Assembly: GCF_000972845.2 (NCBI RefSeq)
Contig: NC_040032.1
Location: 7,662,251 to 7,726,250 of the forward strand
DNA from: Larimichthys crocea
Taxonomy: Eukaryota > Chordata > Actinopteri > Sciaenidae
Length of the DNA stretch: 64,000 nucleotides
Direction of reading: 5' to 3'
Notes under the pieces: generated by a model
The model's input: only the letters and a program-made list of their open reading frames with translations
Databases searched by the model: none
Told to the model about the DNA's origin: nothing
In this document: positions 44,477 through 56,542 of the stretch, one piece after another
Numbering within the stretch: the stretch's first letter is position 1
Layout: each line of letters starts with the position of its first letter
Program-made: the position numbers and the translations under genes

Positions 44477-45590
44477 ATGGAGGGAGAATACAAGAGATGA
44501 GGGAGTAATTGCCCAGTTGCGAGCAGATAACGAGAGGCTGCGGCAAGAACAGGCTGCAGCAGTACCTGGCTCTGGCACAGTGTCCTCTACTGCGGCGCCG
44601 TGCCCCCTCTGCCTTTCCCTTGCTACTGCCCCTTTAGCGGAGAGACTAGTGTTCGTGCCCTGGGAAAGAAAATGTCCTATGTTTCGGGGTAGAACAGGCA
44701 TAGGCTGAGCTGAGTGGACTGAGGAGGTTACAGCGGGCATAAGAGCACGTCACCTGTCACCGATCAGACTTTCTTTTTGTTTGATCACTTGAGGGGGAGG
44801 CAAGAACGAGGGGACCCAGGTAAGATTATCGCTGTACGCAAGAACTTTATGTGTGTTCAGATTCTTATGTATCCAGACAAGATGCGTTTTTTTTCTCGAC
44901 ACCAGCAAGGGGAGATACTGCAAGAGTTTCTCTCTGGCGCTGGTGAGTTTAATGGTATCGGTTTAAGCGGCGTGCACCAAGCGACTTAATATAAGAGGAG
45001 GTTTTGTTGGCGCAACCAGTTTGTCGAACATGTTATTGATGGTGCTCTTCGCCGTGAGTTAAACGGTTCGTTTGGAGACAACCAACCGTGACATATTTGA
45101 GGTCCGAGCTGAGGCGATCAGGTGGGAACGTGAGGGTTTGCCGGTGAGTGTAGGGGTCGAAGTCACTCTGTCCCTTCTGTATGGTCTTCAGTGTGGAGTT
45201 ACAAGTGAGGCAGCAGTCAGTAACAATGCACCCACCCCTCAGAGTTGAGTGAGATGAGGAGATTGCTTAAACTGCAGCAGGAACAACTGAATAGACTCAC
45301 CCAAAGCATTTCCCAATTGCAGAATGTTCATCTGCCTCGACGCGCCCTCAGCGTGGCCCTGTCATTTTGTACGCTGTCAGCAGCCCGGTCCACTTGCAAG
45401 GGAGTGCACTGGCGGCGCCTCGCTCTCATTCCCAGTTGCCGTTCCCCAACAGACTAGCAGGCAGGCCGGTTTTTCTCGGCCCCCGGAAAAACTGGCAACC
45501 ACCGAGCTGTTGAGCCACAGCTCAGGGGGGTATACCTGCTGCCTGCAGAGACTATGTCAGGTGCCCAAAAGAGGCTTCTCAGCTTGTGGC
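44477..45590 (+). pseudogene. gypsy gag, copy A, multiply frameshifted
   Basis: Gag forms the particle and binds RNA. The ATG at 44477 begins a short frame that soon stops. The coiled-coil part (LRADNERLRQEQ) continues in another frame, 44424-44708, then stops after the RGRTGIG block. Later pieces lie in scattered frames. The nucleocapsid zinc knuckle near 45365 has lost its His: the frame reads CQQPGPLAREC where copy B has CQQPGHFAREC. Clearly inactive; some lesions may be sequencing errors. Confidence 0.78.
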
Positions 45591-46330
45591 CTCATGTCCT
45601 CATTTGGTGGTAAGAATGGGGGGGATTGAGGTCCCTTGTCTATTGGATATGGTTCCATGGTGTCCACTATGGTAAGAAGCTTTTTTTCCTCCAGCATTTT
45701 GAACCTTGGGGTCAGAGAGACGGCAGTCATGCAGCCAATGGCTTAGCTATCCCCTACATTGGCTACCTGGAGTTAGACATGGAGCTCTGTGGTCAGCGAA
45801 TGGAAAGGTGTGAGTGTTGGTGGTCAAGGATCCCCCTGTGCCGTTTCCGCCCAGGTTCCGGGAGTCCTTGGCATGAACGTCATACGAAGATGTTACCGCC
45901 AGCTCTTGGGCAGCATGGATTGGCCTTATTTGACTCCCCTTAGTTTTCGGGGCCCCAGAGCACATGATGGAGGCATTGCAAAAGTGCCACCAGGCTAACA
46001 TGCAGGCCCCAGAGAGCCTCAGAGAACGGCTGGTAAAGTTAAGGTGCGTGGCAGGGAGACTTGTGAATCCCTGGTGGTACAATGATGTTTGTCACAGTCA
46101 CCGCTCTGAGCAGTACGCTCGCACCACCAGTTGTTTGAACCCCGTGACTCTGGCCTCCGGCTGGCTACTTGCCTCTCAGCTCCTTTGGAGGGCTTTAAAT
46201 GGTGGTCAGCCTGCCCCTGGTGTCAGGAGGTGCACTTTGAAACACTGGAGTGAGATGAATTCATCTCTATCTCTCTGCTAGGGAACAGGGGTATGCTCAG
46301 TGGCCTCAGCGTGTCACGAGCCACCCCTTT
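45591..46330 (+). pseudogene. gypsy protease and linker, copy A, frameshifted
   Basis: The aspartic protease would process gag-pol. Its DTGS active-site block, intact in copy B, is destroyed by a one-base loss near 45650. Linker blocks (IPYIGYLELDM, APEHMMEALQKCH in alternate frames) follow. The sequence ends before the reverse transcriptase. Confidence 0.72.
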
Positions 46331-47618
46331 AAGGACCACCCACAAAACCTGGACTGAAAACTGGTGAAAAACAGTTTGAACCTCTACTCCACATTCAGTA
46401 ATATATTGTTCAGTCTTTCACATGTTTTTAGCAACTATTTTCAAAATATTTTAATGGTTTTGAAAGAAAACTCAGAATTGCCTTTACACTGACTTAAAAG
46501 CCAAAACCAAACAAAACAAAAAACAGTTGTGGTGGATATCTGCCACAATGTAATGTCATCAATATAATGAGATACCTACAACTAAATTCTAATGGAAATA
46601 TGATTAATAGCGGTGATAATTATGATAATAATATCAATAGTATTGTAGTGGATGTCAGGCAGGACCACAGCTGATCTAGGAACACAATCCATGAGAACCT
46701 GTGAGACAAGACACTACAAAACTCGGGGAGAAGCTACATTAGTAATGTCATGTAATCTTTTTAAAACTCTATCAGCTTTCAACTCAGGCCGAAAATACAG
46801 CTGTACAATACAACCCATGACAACATAACCATTTTTTCCTGGTGCACTATTCTCTGTTCAGCCCTCTTTCACTACATATTAACTTTTCCACCAGAGAACT
46901 TTCTTAAAACCCCACACTAAAGACACCTGTAGACTGTGCGAGAGCAGCATGGTTAAGTTATTGCATGTCACACTGTGTGAAACGGCTTTTTCAAATCCTA
47001 ATCGCAACACCGGATACAATGACAGGGTTGGACAGGGATGAGAGGATCCACGTGAAATCTGGGCATGTTGAGACATGTTTGAAGTAGCACACCCAACTGT
47101 CCACCCCACAGTTACAGACTACTTATGTAAACCCGCTCATCCATGGAACTCACACTAATGCTCCTGTTGAGCCCTTGAATAAAGCATCAATATGCCTCCT
47201 CCCTCTCTGCTTGCTCGGTCTCCTGATCCTTTTACTGCTCATAGTGTTAAAATGTCAACTGGCTGGCCCAGTTAGCCTGCTGATCAATATATAATAGATC
47301 TCTGCTACACAGGAGCTACAGTACAGGCATATTGATAAAGGGAGAGAGGAGGAGGAGGAGGAGTGAGAGATCTACCTCTTTTCCTCTTCCTCTCTCAGTG
47401 TTTGTGTACAGTGATTCCAGGTGTTGAGAGCTATCATTAGATGTGGAATGTTGATGTGGTTGTGGTGTGTCTCGCTGAAATCCAAAACCACCACAACCAG
47501 AAGAGCACGGACTGCTGAAGTGTTCCCAGGCAGTGTTTTTATTGGACTCTCACACTGTGTACTGTGTGGGTAAAAATGGAGCTAGGTGGGGTGTGTTGTG
47601 GCAGAGGGGTATAAAGAA
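46331..47618. other. Non-coding flank shared by copies A, B and C
   Basis: AT-rich, with (TAA/GAT)-rich parts near 46560-46650 and a GGA-rich tract near 47350. No protein similarity. Shared with 53331-54606 and 58601-59881. Confidence 0.6.
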
Positions 47619-48546
47619 CAGTGATGGGAATAACGGCTGAATGTTTATGTTTTTCAGTAACGGGTAATCTAACGAGTTACTACTCATCTGCGTTGAACGC
47701 CGTTACCGGTACCAACACGCCGTTACTGCGCATTCTGAACCAACCTACTCGTTTTGAAACTGGCACCTCACTCAACTCGCATACAGGCATGCTTTTTTCT
47801 CCCTTTGGAAAGGGCGGGATACGTAAGGACGATTGGCTAAAGCAGGATTTCATGTTGAGCCAACCAGAGACACCGGTGGGCGGGTATACACACAAACCAA
47901 CACACAGTCGTAGCGCACGCACACACACACACAGCATGTCAGATGAGATGGGCGATTCCCGAGGCTGAGTCTGAAGACTGTTTTTCACGGTGGAAGTATA
48001 AGTGTAAAACATGTCATATTGTTTAACTTTTACATTTGTAGTAAGAAAATGGCTTGAAGTTCAGTTGTAATTGCGTTGAGGTGCAAAATAAAAAACCTCT
48101 GGTCAGCGCCGGTCCTGGCCACATTTGCGCCCTGGGCGAACACCCGTGCGCCCCCATCATTCTGTCCGCCGCCCCCTCTGCCTTGTCAACACCCACACCC
48201 GGGGCGCCCGCACGCTAACTTAATGGGCGGTATCGAAAATTCGCGAGGTTTTTTTTCTTTTTCGGCGCGTCGTGGCGCCCACCCAGGAGAATGCGCCCGG
48301 GTCGGCCGCCCACACTGCCCATAGCTAGGACCGGCCCTGCTCTGGGATCTGTTGCTTGCTTTAGCTCTACGACTCCAAATTATTTGGCATTTTTTTTAAC
48401 TTAAAGTAACCAATAGTTACTTTCCTGGGTAATAGTTACTTTTTATAGTGTAGCGAAATCAGTTACTAACTCAGTTACTATTTTTGGGTGGAGTAACTAG
48501 TAACTGTAAACTAATTCTGTTTTTCAAGTAATTGTGCCCAACACTG
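47619..48546. mobile_element. hAT element relic, copy A
   Basis: Termini CAGTGATGGGAATAACGGC and, read from the right, CAGTGTTGGGCAC. The 8-bp target duplication ATAAAGAA flanks it (47611-47618 and 48547-48554). It contains a smaller nested element at 48104-48339. The remnant of a transposase start at 47936 is frameshifted. Confidence 0.9.
48104..48339. mobile_element. Small hAT-like MITE nested in the hAT, copy A
   Basis: Ends CAGCGCCGGTCCTGGCC and, from the right, CAGGGCCGGTCCTAGC. Flanked by CTCTGG-type 8-mers, one base short on the left in this copy. Confidence 0.85.
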
Positions 48547-48587
48547 ATAAAGAACATGTCAGCTTCACAAAGGACACACTCCCATCA

Positions 48588-48796
48588 GACATCTGTGAGA
48601 GAAGCGCCATCTCCTGGTCATACCCTGTAATTACACGAATGGGTGGAGTTACAGTAAAAAATAGACACGCCCGGGAGAAGGAGGGGGGTCTCTCCTTTCC
48701 CGGGACTTTGCAGGGAACCGGCTGGAAGTCAGCTGGAAGACGGCTGCCATTCAGCTGGCGTTCAGCTTGAACGGGAACTTTTAAGTTGCTACTACT
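48588..48796. other. Junction sequence between copies A and B
   Basis: About 210 bases found in neither copy: GAGAGAAGCGCCATCTCCTG, then a GC-rich part with GCTGGAAGTCAGCTGG repeats. No gene seen. Confidence 0.6.
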
Positions 48797-48927
48797 GTAT
48801 AAAAGTGTGTGGTTAGGGGTTTTACGGCCTTAAAACATGTATAATAATTGTAAAACGTATTTTGCAGATTTCGTTTATTGCGGGTTATTTTTAGAACGTA
48901 TCCCCCGCGATAAACGAGGGACCACTG
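48797..48927. mobile_element. pogo/Tigger-like MITE, 5'-truncated
   Basis: Only the right 131 bases (ATAAAAGTGTGTGGTTAGGG to GAGGGACCACTG). The copy B block starts inside it, so the duplication breakpoint lies within the MITE. Confidence 0.85.
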
Positions 48928-49600
48928 TACAGTGAACACACGCCAAGGTGATGAAATTTTACTTTTTTACAAGCGTATCATTTTTAGGTTGTTTTCATTT
49001 TCATTTGTTAGAGAACAAAAAAGTTCAAGTGTCAAGTGTGGCAGAAAAGCAGCGGGAACTTGATGCAAAATGTGTAAATGGGGCCAAAAGCTTGGAGATG
49101 TGGTGATACTCACAGGGCTGGTTGGCGCTGTCACGATAACTCCAATGATTCTTTCTATTTTCCCTGTGCTGTTCTGTTTGCTCCCCCTGTCATGTTGCTA
49201 AACCATTTTGTTCAATAAAAAGTTGTTGAAGAGTGAAAATAAAGCTTAGCTCAGGCATGAACAGTACAATAAGTTCAGACAGTTAAGATTTGCAGACTTT
49301 TGAGGAAACTGTCTTGTGGAGCAGTCTATATTGTGACAGAGGAGGTTAAAGAAAAATGAATGGTGCAACACAGACAGAAATCGATGGTTGCTTCCCCTGT
49401 TTTGGACTCTCTGTACTCTCAGTAATCAACAGTGTTAAGATGGCTTGGTACTGGAAAATGGTGAGAATTTGCCTGTCAAAATACAATCAAATTAATTTTG
49501 CCTCCTTTTTTTTATTTTGATGCACAACTTGACCATTTCCAATGTCCAGTCCTTAAGCCTTAGTAGGCATAGTAGGCAGCATCATGTTTTCCTTTCCTTG

Positions 49601-50707
49601 TGTGGCAGTGGGAGTAAGAGCTCTTGTCTCCCTCTTGCTCTTTGACTCTGAGCCCTGCCTAATTCCGGGGTGTGTGGCTTAATTAGCCAATCATAATTAG
49701 GCCGTAGCCTAATAAGGGGTAGGGTGTACTTCGGCCCGCCTCTTGCTTGTCACCCCGTAGACACGCCCACCTCCTGGTCGCCTCATTCCGTGCTCACACG
49801 AGCAGGTAAGTTAGCGGTAGCTTTACCGTTGCATCAGCGTGATTTTTAGATGTTGGCTTGGTGTTTTACCAGCAGCCTTGTTCTTATCAGGCAGCGTTGT
49901 GTGCCCCCCTCCCGTGCCGAATGCCCCGTGTGTCCAGATGAAAGCATAAAGCTCTCCTCCGAGCGTCAGACTCGCCTATCGGTATGTGCACCTCATGATA
50001 GCCTGTTAGGCTCGCACACAGGTATGAACACCAATTGTTTGTTTGTGTCAGGGCCATGTCGAGAAGCCCTGCTGTTTTGACTCCGCTGCTGTGAGGTCCG
50101 GTCTAGCCTGTCACCCCGGCGGTGTTGTCCGGTTATCCTTTTGCAGCTGTAGGCACTGCTTTTGGAGTCGGCTTCGACGGCTGATCCGCATCCGGGCTGC
50201 ATGCTCGGCCCTGAACGCCATGGTCTACTGGCCAGTGGTGTGGATTAATGTGCCGTTGTGTTTAACAGGAATCAAATACTGTATTAACAGAGTCTCACTC
50301 TAATTGTTTATCTATTATTCCGACCCAGGTTTGGACGGACTGTGGGTTGAATCTCAGCTGTTTGTTTTTCTGTTATACGGTGATTTCAGTTATTCAGTCA
50401 TTATTTACTGAATTGATTTACTGTTTGTTTGTTTGTTTGTTTTGGTGTTGTTTTGGGTTAAGTTTGGTTAGGTCCTTGATTTATGTATTTTTGTTAACTA
50501 CATTACTTTTGTTTACCTGCACCAGTAGTAGACCTACTGGTAGCTGGTATTGTTTTCCTTTTGTTGCAACTTAGTTGCTGCCAATTTATGGTTGATTGTT
50601 TTCTTTCTCTTTTTGTTGATTGAATCCCACTGATTGTTTCATATTGTCCTTTAAGGTGCTCAGAGCTGAAGGTGGTGGTCCTGGTGTCCTCGGTGGTGGG
50701 TCCCCTT

Positions 50708-50738
<31 letters not shown>

Positions 50739-51128
50739 CGTCGGGCACCCCTGATTTGTTCCTCCTGTTCCGTGTGTTTAAGTTACGCAGGTGGTCCGGG
50801 TGCTCCTTCCCTGGGATTCCTCTCACTGTGTTGACCTCTCCCTCATCACCACCAGTAGGCCTCAGCCCTGATAGTGCTTCCCCCTCCTAGTATGAATGGT
50901 TGGTTTTAAGTAAATTAGTCTTGTTAAATAAAATTGTATTTTTAACACCGGAACCACGTCTCCTTGCCACATTCATGACGAACCTGGCTGCCTTATAGCT
51001 AACGGTGCAATCTATTTCCTCGGGTGTAGTTCCCGAGGTGGCGTTGTCAGACAATAGTACTAAGTATTTCCTCCATAAATATTTTTCCTTTTTGTTTTGT
51101 CTTCCTCCCCATTGCTCGTGCCGCCACA
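49601..51128 (+). repeat. 5' LTR of the gypsy relic, copy B
   Basis: TGTGGCAGTGGGAGTAAGAG to GTGCCGCCACA, about 1.53 kb. AATAAAATTG signal near 50928. The primer-site sequence follows after three bases at 51132. Confidence 0.7.
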
Positions 51129-51344
51129 AACTGGCGTTGTCGGCAGGATCATATTTTGTTGGCAAGAGACGTGTGTTCCGATTTGTTTTCTTTTATCCTA
51201 CAGTGTGGCCCAAGGTACAGTCGTATTTTGAGTAGCAGTGTTGGAGTCAAAACAGCAGTTGGTTTCTTGTGGACCTGTAGCAGGTCCGGTGTGTGTTCAT
51301 TCAGGTCCTTTTCTGATTTTGGTTTCTCTGTGTTGCTGGTTAGG

Positions 51345-52440
51345 CTATGGAGGGAGAATTACAAGAGATGAGGGAGTAATTGCCCAGTTGCGAGCAGATA
51401 ACGAGAGGCTGCGGCAAGAACAGGCTGCAGCAGTACCTGGCTCTGGCACAGTGTCCTCTACTGCGGCCGTGCCCCCTTCTGCCCTTTCCCTTGCTACTGC
51501 CCCTTTAGCGGAGAGACTAGTGTTCGTGCCCTGGGAAAGAAAATGTCCTATGTTTTGGGGTAGAACAGGCATAGGGCTAGCTGAGTGGACTGAGGAGGTA
51601 CAGGCGTGCATAAGAGCACGTCACCTGTCCACCTCTGATCAGACTTTCTTTTTGTTTGATCACTTGGAGGGGGAGGCAAGAACGAGGGGACCCAGGTAAG
51701 ATTATCGCTGTACTGCAAGAACTTTATGGTTGTTCAGATTCTTATGTAGTCCGACAAGATGCGTTTTTTTTCTCGACACCAGCAAGGGGAGATACTGCAA
51801 GAGTTCTCTCTGGCGCTGGTGAGTTTAATGGTATCGGTTAAGCGGCGTGCACCAAGCGACTTAATAAATGAGGAGGTTTTGTTGCGCGACCAGTTTGTCG
51901 AACATGTTATTGATGGTGCTCTTCGCCGTGAGTTAAAACGGTTCGTTTGGAGACAACCAACCGCTGACATATTTGAGGTCCGAGCTGAGGCGATCAGGTG
52001 GGAACGTGAGGGTTTGCCGGTGAGTGTTAGGGGTCGAAGTCACTCTGTCCCTTCTGTATTTGGTCTTCAGTGTGGAGTTACAAGTGAGCAGCAGTCAGTA
52101 ACTAATGCACCCCAAGCCTCAGAGTTGAGTGAGATGAGGGAGATGCTTAAACTGCAGCAGGAACAACTGAATAGACTCACCCAAAGCATTTCCCAATTGC
52201 AGAATGTTCATCTGCCTCGACGCGCCCCTCAGCGTGGCCCTGTCATTTGTAGACGCTGTCAGCAGCCCGGTCACTTTGCAAGGGAGTGCTACTGGCGGCG
52301 CCTCGCTCTCATTCCCAGTTGCCTGTTCCCCAACAGACTAGCAGGCAGGCCGGTTTTTCTCGGCCCCCGGAAAACTGGCAACCACCGAGCTGTTGAGCCA
52401 CAGCTCAGGGGGGTATACCTGCTGCCTGCAGAGACTATGT
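51345..52440 (+). pseudogene. gypsy gag with zinc knuckle, copy B
   Basis: The ATG at 51345 opens a frame that stops after ten codons. The coiled coil (LRADNERLRQEQ) and capsid-like part (WTEEVQACIRARHLS, FFLFDHLEGEA) continue in the frame 51238-51699. A further shift leads through a KIIAVLQELYG segment to the long frame from 51759. That frame has a second coiled coil (residues 121-150, LKLQQEQLNRL) and a CCHC zinc knuckle with Cys164, Cys167, His172 and Cys177 in CRRCQQPGHFAREC. Gag packages RNA; this copy needs at least three frame corrections, so it is inactive as written. Confidence 0.88.
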
Positions 52441-53215
52441 CAGGTGCCCAGAAAGAGGCTTCTCAGCTTGTGGCCTCATGTCCTCATTTGGTGGTAAGAA
52501 TGGGTGGGATTGAGGTCCCTTGTCTATTGGATACTGGTTCCATGGTGTCCACTATGGTAGAGAGCTTTTTTCCTCCAGCATTTTGAACCTTGGGGTCAAG
52601 AGAGACTGCAGTCATGCAGCCAATGGCTTAGCTATCCCCTACATTGGCTACCTGGAGTTAGACATGGGACTCTGTGGTCAGCGAATGGAAAGGTGTGGAT
52701 GTTGGTGGTCAAGGATCCCCCGGGTGCCGTTCCGCCCAGGTTCCGGGAGTCCTTGGCATGAACGTCATACGAAGATGTTACCGCCAGCTCTTTGGGCAGC
52801 ATGGATTGGCCTTATTTGACTCCCCCTTAGTTTTCGGGGCCCCAGAGCACATGATGGAGGCATTGCAAAAGTGCCACCAGGCTAACATGCAGGCCCCAGA
52901 GAGGCCTCAGAGAACGGCTGGTAAAGTTAAGGTGCGTGGCAGGGAGACTTGTTGAATCCCTGGTGGTACAATGATGTTTGTCACAGTCACCTGCTCTGAG
53001 CAGTACGCTCGCACCACCGCGTTGTTTGAACCCCGTGACTCGGGCTTCCGGCTGGGCTACTTGCCTCTCCAGCCCGGTTCGGGTGGAAAGGGCACCGCCT
53101 ATGTCCCTATTGTGAACGTAGGGACTATAGACATGTGCTCTATCCCGCACGGAGGTGGGCTCCTTGGAGGCTGTTAATGTGGTCAGCCTGCCCTCTGGTG
53201 TCATGGAGGTGCCTT
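52441..53215 (+). pseudogene. gypsy aspartic protease and linker, copy B
   Basis: Protease continues in the gag frame without a break: VRMGGIEVPCLLDTGSMVSTM carries the DTGS active site (residues 258-261 of the 51759 frame). The frame stops at 52586 after a shift. The linker blocks follow in other frames: ANGLAIPYIGYLELDM, GVLGMNVIRRCY (frame 52674-52955) and TAYVPIVNVGTIDM (frame 52971-53177). A stop after GRETC is shared with copy C. Reverse transcriptase should come next but is missing. Confidence 0.85.
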
Positions 53216-53330
53216 TGAAACACTGAGTGAGAGATATTCATCTCTATCTCTCTGCTAGGGATACAGGGGTATGCCAGTGGCCTCAGCGTGTCATCGAGCC
53301 ACCCTTTAAGGACCACCCACAAAATCCTGG

Positions 53331-54606
53331 ACTGAAAACTGGTGAAAAACAGTTTGAACCTCTAACTCCACATTTCATAATATATTGTCAGTCCTTTCAC
53401 ATTTTTAGCAACTATTTTCAACATATTTAATGTGTTTTGAAAGAAATCTCAGAATTGCTTTACACTGACTTTAAAAGCCAAAAAACAAAACAAAAACAAA
53501 AAACAGTTGTGGTGGATATCTGCCACAATGTAATGTCATCAATAATAATGATGATACCTACAACTAAATTCTAATGGAAATATGATTAAAGCGTGATAAT
53601 TATGATAATAATATCAATATTATTTGTAGTGGATGTCAGGCAGGACCACAGCTGATCTAGGACACAATCCATGAGAACCTGTGAGACAAGACACTACAAA
53701 AACTCGGGGAAGAAGCTACATAGTAACATGTCAGGTAATCTTTTTAAAACTCTATCAGCTTTCAACTCAGGCCGAAAATACAGCTGTAAAATACAACCTC
53801 ATGACAACATAACCATTTTTCTCTGTGCACTATTCTCTGTTCAAGCCTCTCTTTCACTACATTATTAACTTTTCCACCATGAGAACTTTCTAGAAACCCC
53901 ACACTAAAGACACCTGTAGACTGTAGAGCAGCAATGGTGTACGTTATGCATGTCACACTGTGTGACACGGCTTTGTTCAAATCCTAATCGCAACACCGGA
54001 TCAATGACAGGGTGGACAGGGATGAGAGGATCCACTGAAAATCTGGGCATGTTGAGACATGTTTGAACAGTAGCACACCCACTGGTCACCGACACGTTAC
54101 AGACTACTTATGTAAACCGCCATCCAGGAACTCACATAATGCTCCTGTTGAGCTCCTTGAATAAAGCATCAATACTCCTCCTCTCTCTGCTTTGCTCGGT
54201 CTCCTGATCCTTTTACTGCTCATAGTGTTAAAATGTCAACTGGCTGGCCCAGTTAGCTGCTGATCAATATATAATAGATCTCTGCTACACAGGAGCTACA
54301 GTACAGGCATATTGATAAAGGGAGAAGAGGAGGAGGAGGAGAGTGAGAGATTCTACCTCTTTCCTCTTTCCTCTCTCAGTGTTTGTGTACATGATTCCAG
54401 GGTGTGAGAGCTATCATTAGATGTGAATGTTGATGGTGGTTGTGGTGTGTCTCGCTGAAATCCAATAACACACCACCAACAGAAGAGCACTGACTGCTGA
54501 AGTGTTCCCAGCAGTGTTTTATTTTGACTCTCACACTGTGTGATCTGTGTGGGTAAAAAAATGGATGCTAAGGTGGGGTGGTGTTGTGGCAGAGGGGTAT
54601 AAAGAA
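53331..54606. other. Non-coding flank, copy B
   Basis: Counterpart of 46331-47618. No gene. Confidence 0.6.
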
Positions 54607-54915
54607 CAGTGATGGGAATAACGGCGTAGTTTTTTCAGTAACGGGTAATCTAACGAGTTACTTCATCTGCGTGTAACGCCGTTACCGGTACCAACACGCC
54701 GTTACTGCGCATTACTGAACCAACCACTCGTTTTGAAACTGGCACCTCACTCAACTCGCATACAGGCATGCTTTTTTCTCCCTTTGGTAAGGGCGGGATA
54801 CGTAATGACGATTGGCTAAAGCAGAGATTCATGTTGAGCCAACCAGAGACACCCGGTGGGCGGGTATACACACAAACCAACACACAGTCGTAGCGCACGC
54901 ACACACACACACAGC

Positions 54916-55005
54916 ATGTCAGATGAGATGGCGAGTCCCGAGGCTGAGTCTAAGACAGTGTTTTCACGGTGGAAGTATAAGTGTAAAACATGTCATATTG
55001 TTTAA
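54916..55005 (+). pseudogene. hAT transposase N-terminal remnant, copy B
   Basis: An ATG followed by 29 codons (MSDEMASPEAESK then FSRWKYKCKTC) and a stop. The FSRWKYK wording resembles the start of BED-finger hAT transposases. The rest of the transposase has been deleted, so the element is non-autonomous. Confidence 0.45.
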
Positions 55006-55084
55006 CTGCTTACATTTGTAGGTAAGAAAATGCTTGAAGTTCAGTTGTAATTGCGTTGAGGTGAATAAATTAAAACCTCTGGGT

Positions 55085-55322
55085 CAGCGCCGGTCCTGGC
55101 CACATTTGCGCCCTGGGCGAACACCCGTGCGCCCCCATCAGTCCTGTCCCGCCGCCCCGTCGGCCTTGTCAACACCCACACCCGGGGCGCCGCTACGCTA
55201 ACTTAATGGGCGGTATCGAAAATTCGCGAGGTTTTTTTTCTTTTTCGGGCGCTCCGTGCGCCCCCCACGGAGAATGCGCCCTGGGTCGGCCGCCCACACT
55301 GCCCATAGCTAGGACGGCCCTG
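55085..55322. mobile_element. Small hAT-like MITE nested in the hAT, copy B
   Basis: CAGCGCCGGTCCTGGCC to GGACGGCCCTG. CTCTGGGT on the left and CTCTGGTA on the right. Confidence 0.85.
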
Positions 55323-55635
55323 CTCTGGTATCTGTTGCTTGCTTTACCCAAATTATTTGGCATTTTTTTAACTTAAAGTAACACATTAGTTACTTTCCTG
55401 GGTAACTAGTTACTTTTATAGTGTAGTAAATCAGTTACTAACCAGTTATACTTTTTGTGTAAGTAACTAGTAACTGTAACTAATTACTTTTTCAAAGTAA
55501 TGTGCCCAACACTGATAAAGAACATGTCAGCTTCACAAAGGACACACTCCCATCACAGCTCCCAGCATAACACCTATTCCCAGCAACTGGCTGTTTTGTC
55601 AAGGAATCCTATGCCAAACACGAGCTACAGTCATG

Positions 55636-55639
<4 letters not shown>

Positions 55640-55671
<32 letters not shown>
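55640..55671. repeat. CA microsatellite
   Basis: About 15 CA units; the counterpart in copy C is at 60951. Confidence 0.95.
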
Positions 55672-55673
<2 letters not shown>

Positions 55674-56447
55674 CATTGACTGATATATGTGTTTCATCAT
55701 TATAATAGCACTGTGTGCAAAACAAATAACACCTCTTATGTGTGTCTGCAGTTTTCTGCTCAAGGCTCTTCAGGGAGCTACTTTTTACATTAAAATTAAA
55801 CTTTTTGGGAAATTCACTTATTTTGCCTCATTGTTGAGAGTGAGGACTGTTTCATATCAATGTGAAATTTGGACGTGAAATCTCGAGGTCAGGGCATGGA
55901 CAGAGGAGGAGGAAAGAGGACCAAATCAGATGATGCGGAAGGGAAAACCAATTCAGTTGTTCTAGTAAGGTGATCATGTGTGTGTAGAAATATCCAAAGA
56001 TCACTGAGGCAACAAACTGAAATTCAGTCAATAACTATCAGACCACAGGAAGCTTGTTTAAAGTAAAATTGTGCTTTCTCAGGTACTTCATATCTCATAT
56101 TGGATGTTTTCACAACTCATTCCTAGTTACCCAGAAGGTAGGAATGGGTCTTAAAATAGTCTTCAAGAACTCACTGTTCCTCTCGCACTGGTGTTTTATA
56201 CACAACACTAATTTGTTTTAATGCCACTAATTAATGCACAAAGAAAAGTTTTCATTTTTCTTTGTACCTACAATTTCCCCTACATAACAATTCCTGCCCC
56301 CAAGATAATTGTGACCCGTGATCTGTGCTGAGATTTGAGAGTTATAATACATAATGCAACATACGAATTCAGCTAATGTTGCTATATACTAATGACAAAA
56401 TAGTCGGTCCAAAGTCTTCCAGAACAACACACAGAAATGTGTCTGCT

Positions 56448-56469
56448 GGGGGGGGGGGGGGGGGGGGGG
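56448..56469. repeat. 22-base G run at a breakpoint
   Basis: Twenty-two consecutive G. Copies B and C are collinear up to here. C has TGGTGGGGGGGGG instead and continues differently, so the run marks the end of homology. Confidence 0.97.
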
Positions 56470-56542
56470 CCAGCGAGGGTCTAAAGCCTCAAGCTCAAGT
56501 GACTCGCCTCCCGGGTGTAGCACAACCTCAGCCTGACGACCA

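Larger units (their letters stand above)
42760..46330 (+). mobile_element. Ty3/gypsy-type retroelement relic, copy A
   Basis: 5' LTR, primer-binding site, gag and protease with the linker toward reverse transcriptase, then nothing. Reverse transcriptase, RNase H, integrase and 3' LTR are absent. The same end point in copies A, B and C means the loss came before the copies separated. Confidence 0.85.
41985..48587 (+). repeat. Large duplicated block, copy A
   Basis: Collinear with copy B (48800 onward) from inside the MITE through the gypsy LTR, gag, protease, a non-coding flank and a hAT relic. It diverges just after CACACTCCCATCA. Differences are chiefly one-base losses, and A is about 130 bases shorter than B over the shared span. 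Confidence 0.93.
49601..53330 (+). mobile_element. Ty3/gypsy-type retroelement relic, copy B
   Basis: Same structure as copy A: LTR, primer site, gag, protease and linker, with no reverse transcriptase or 3' LTR. It is the most informative copy for gag and protease. Confidence 0.87.
54607..55514. mobile_element. hAT element relic, copy B
   Basis: Same termini and the same flanking ATAAAGAA (54599-54606 and 55515-55522) as A and C. About 30 bases near the left end, present in C, are missing here. Confidence 0.9.
48800..56447 (+). repeat. Large duplicated block, copy B
   Basis: Collinear with A to about 55560 and with C (58043-61775) from 52798 to the G-run at 56448. It is about 80 bases shorter than C over their shared span, again through one-base losses. 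Confidence 0.93.
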
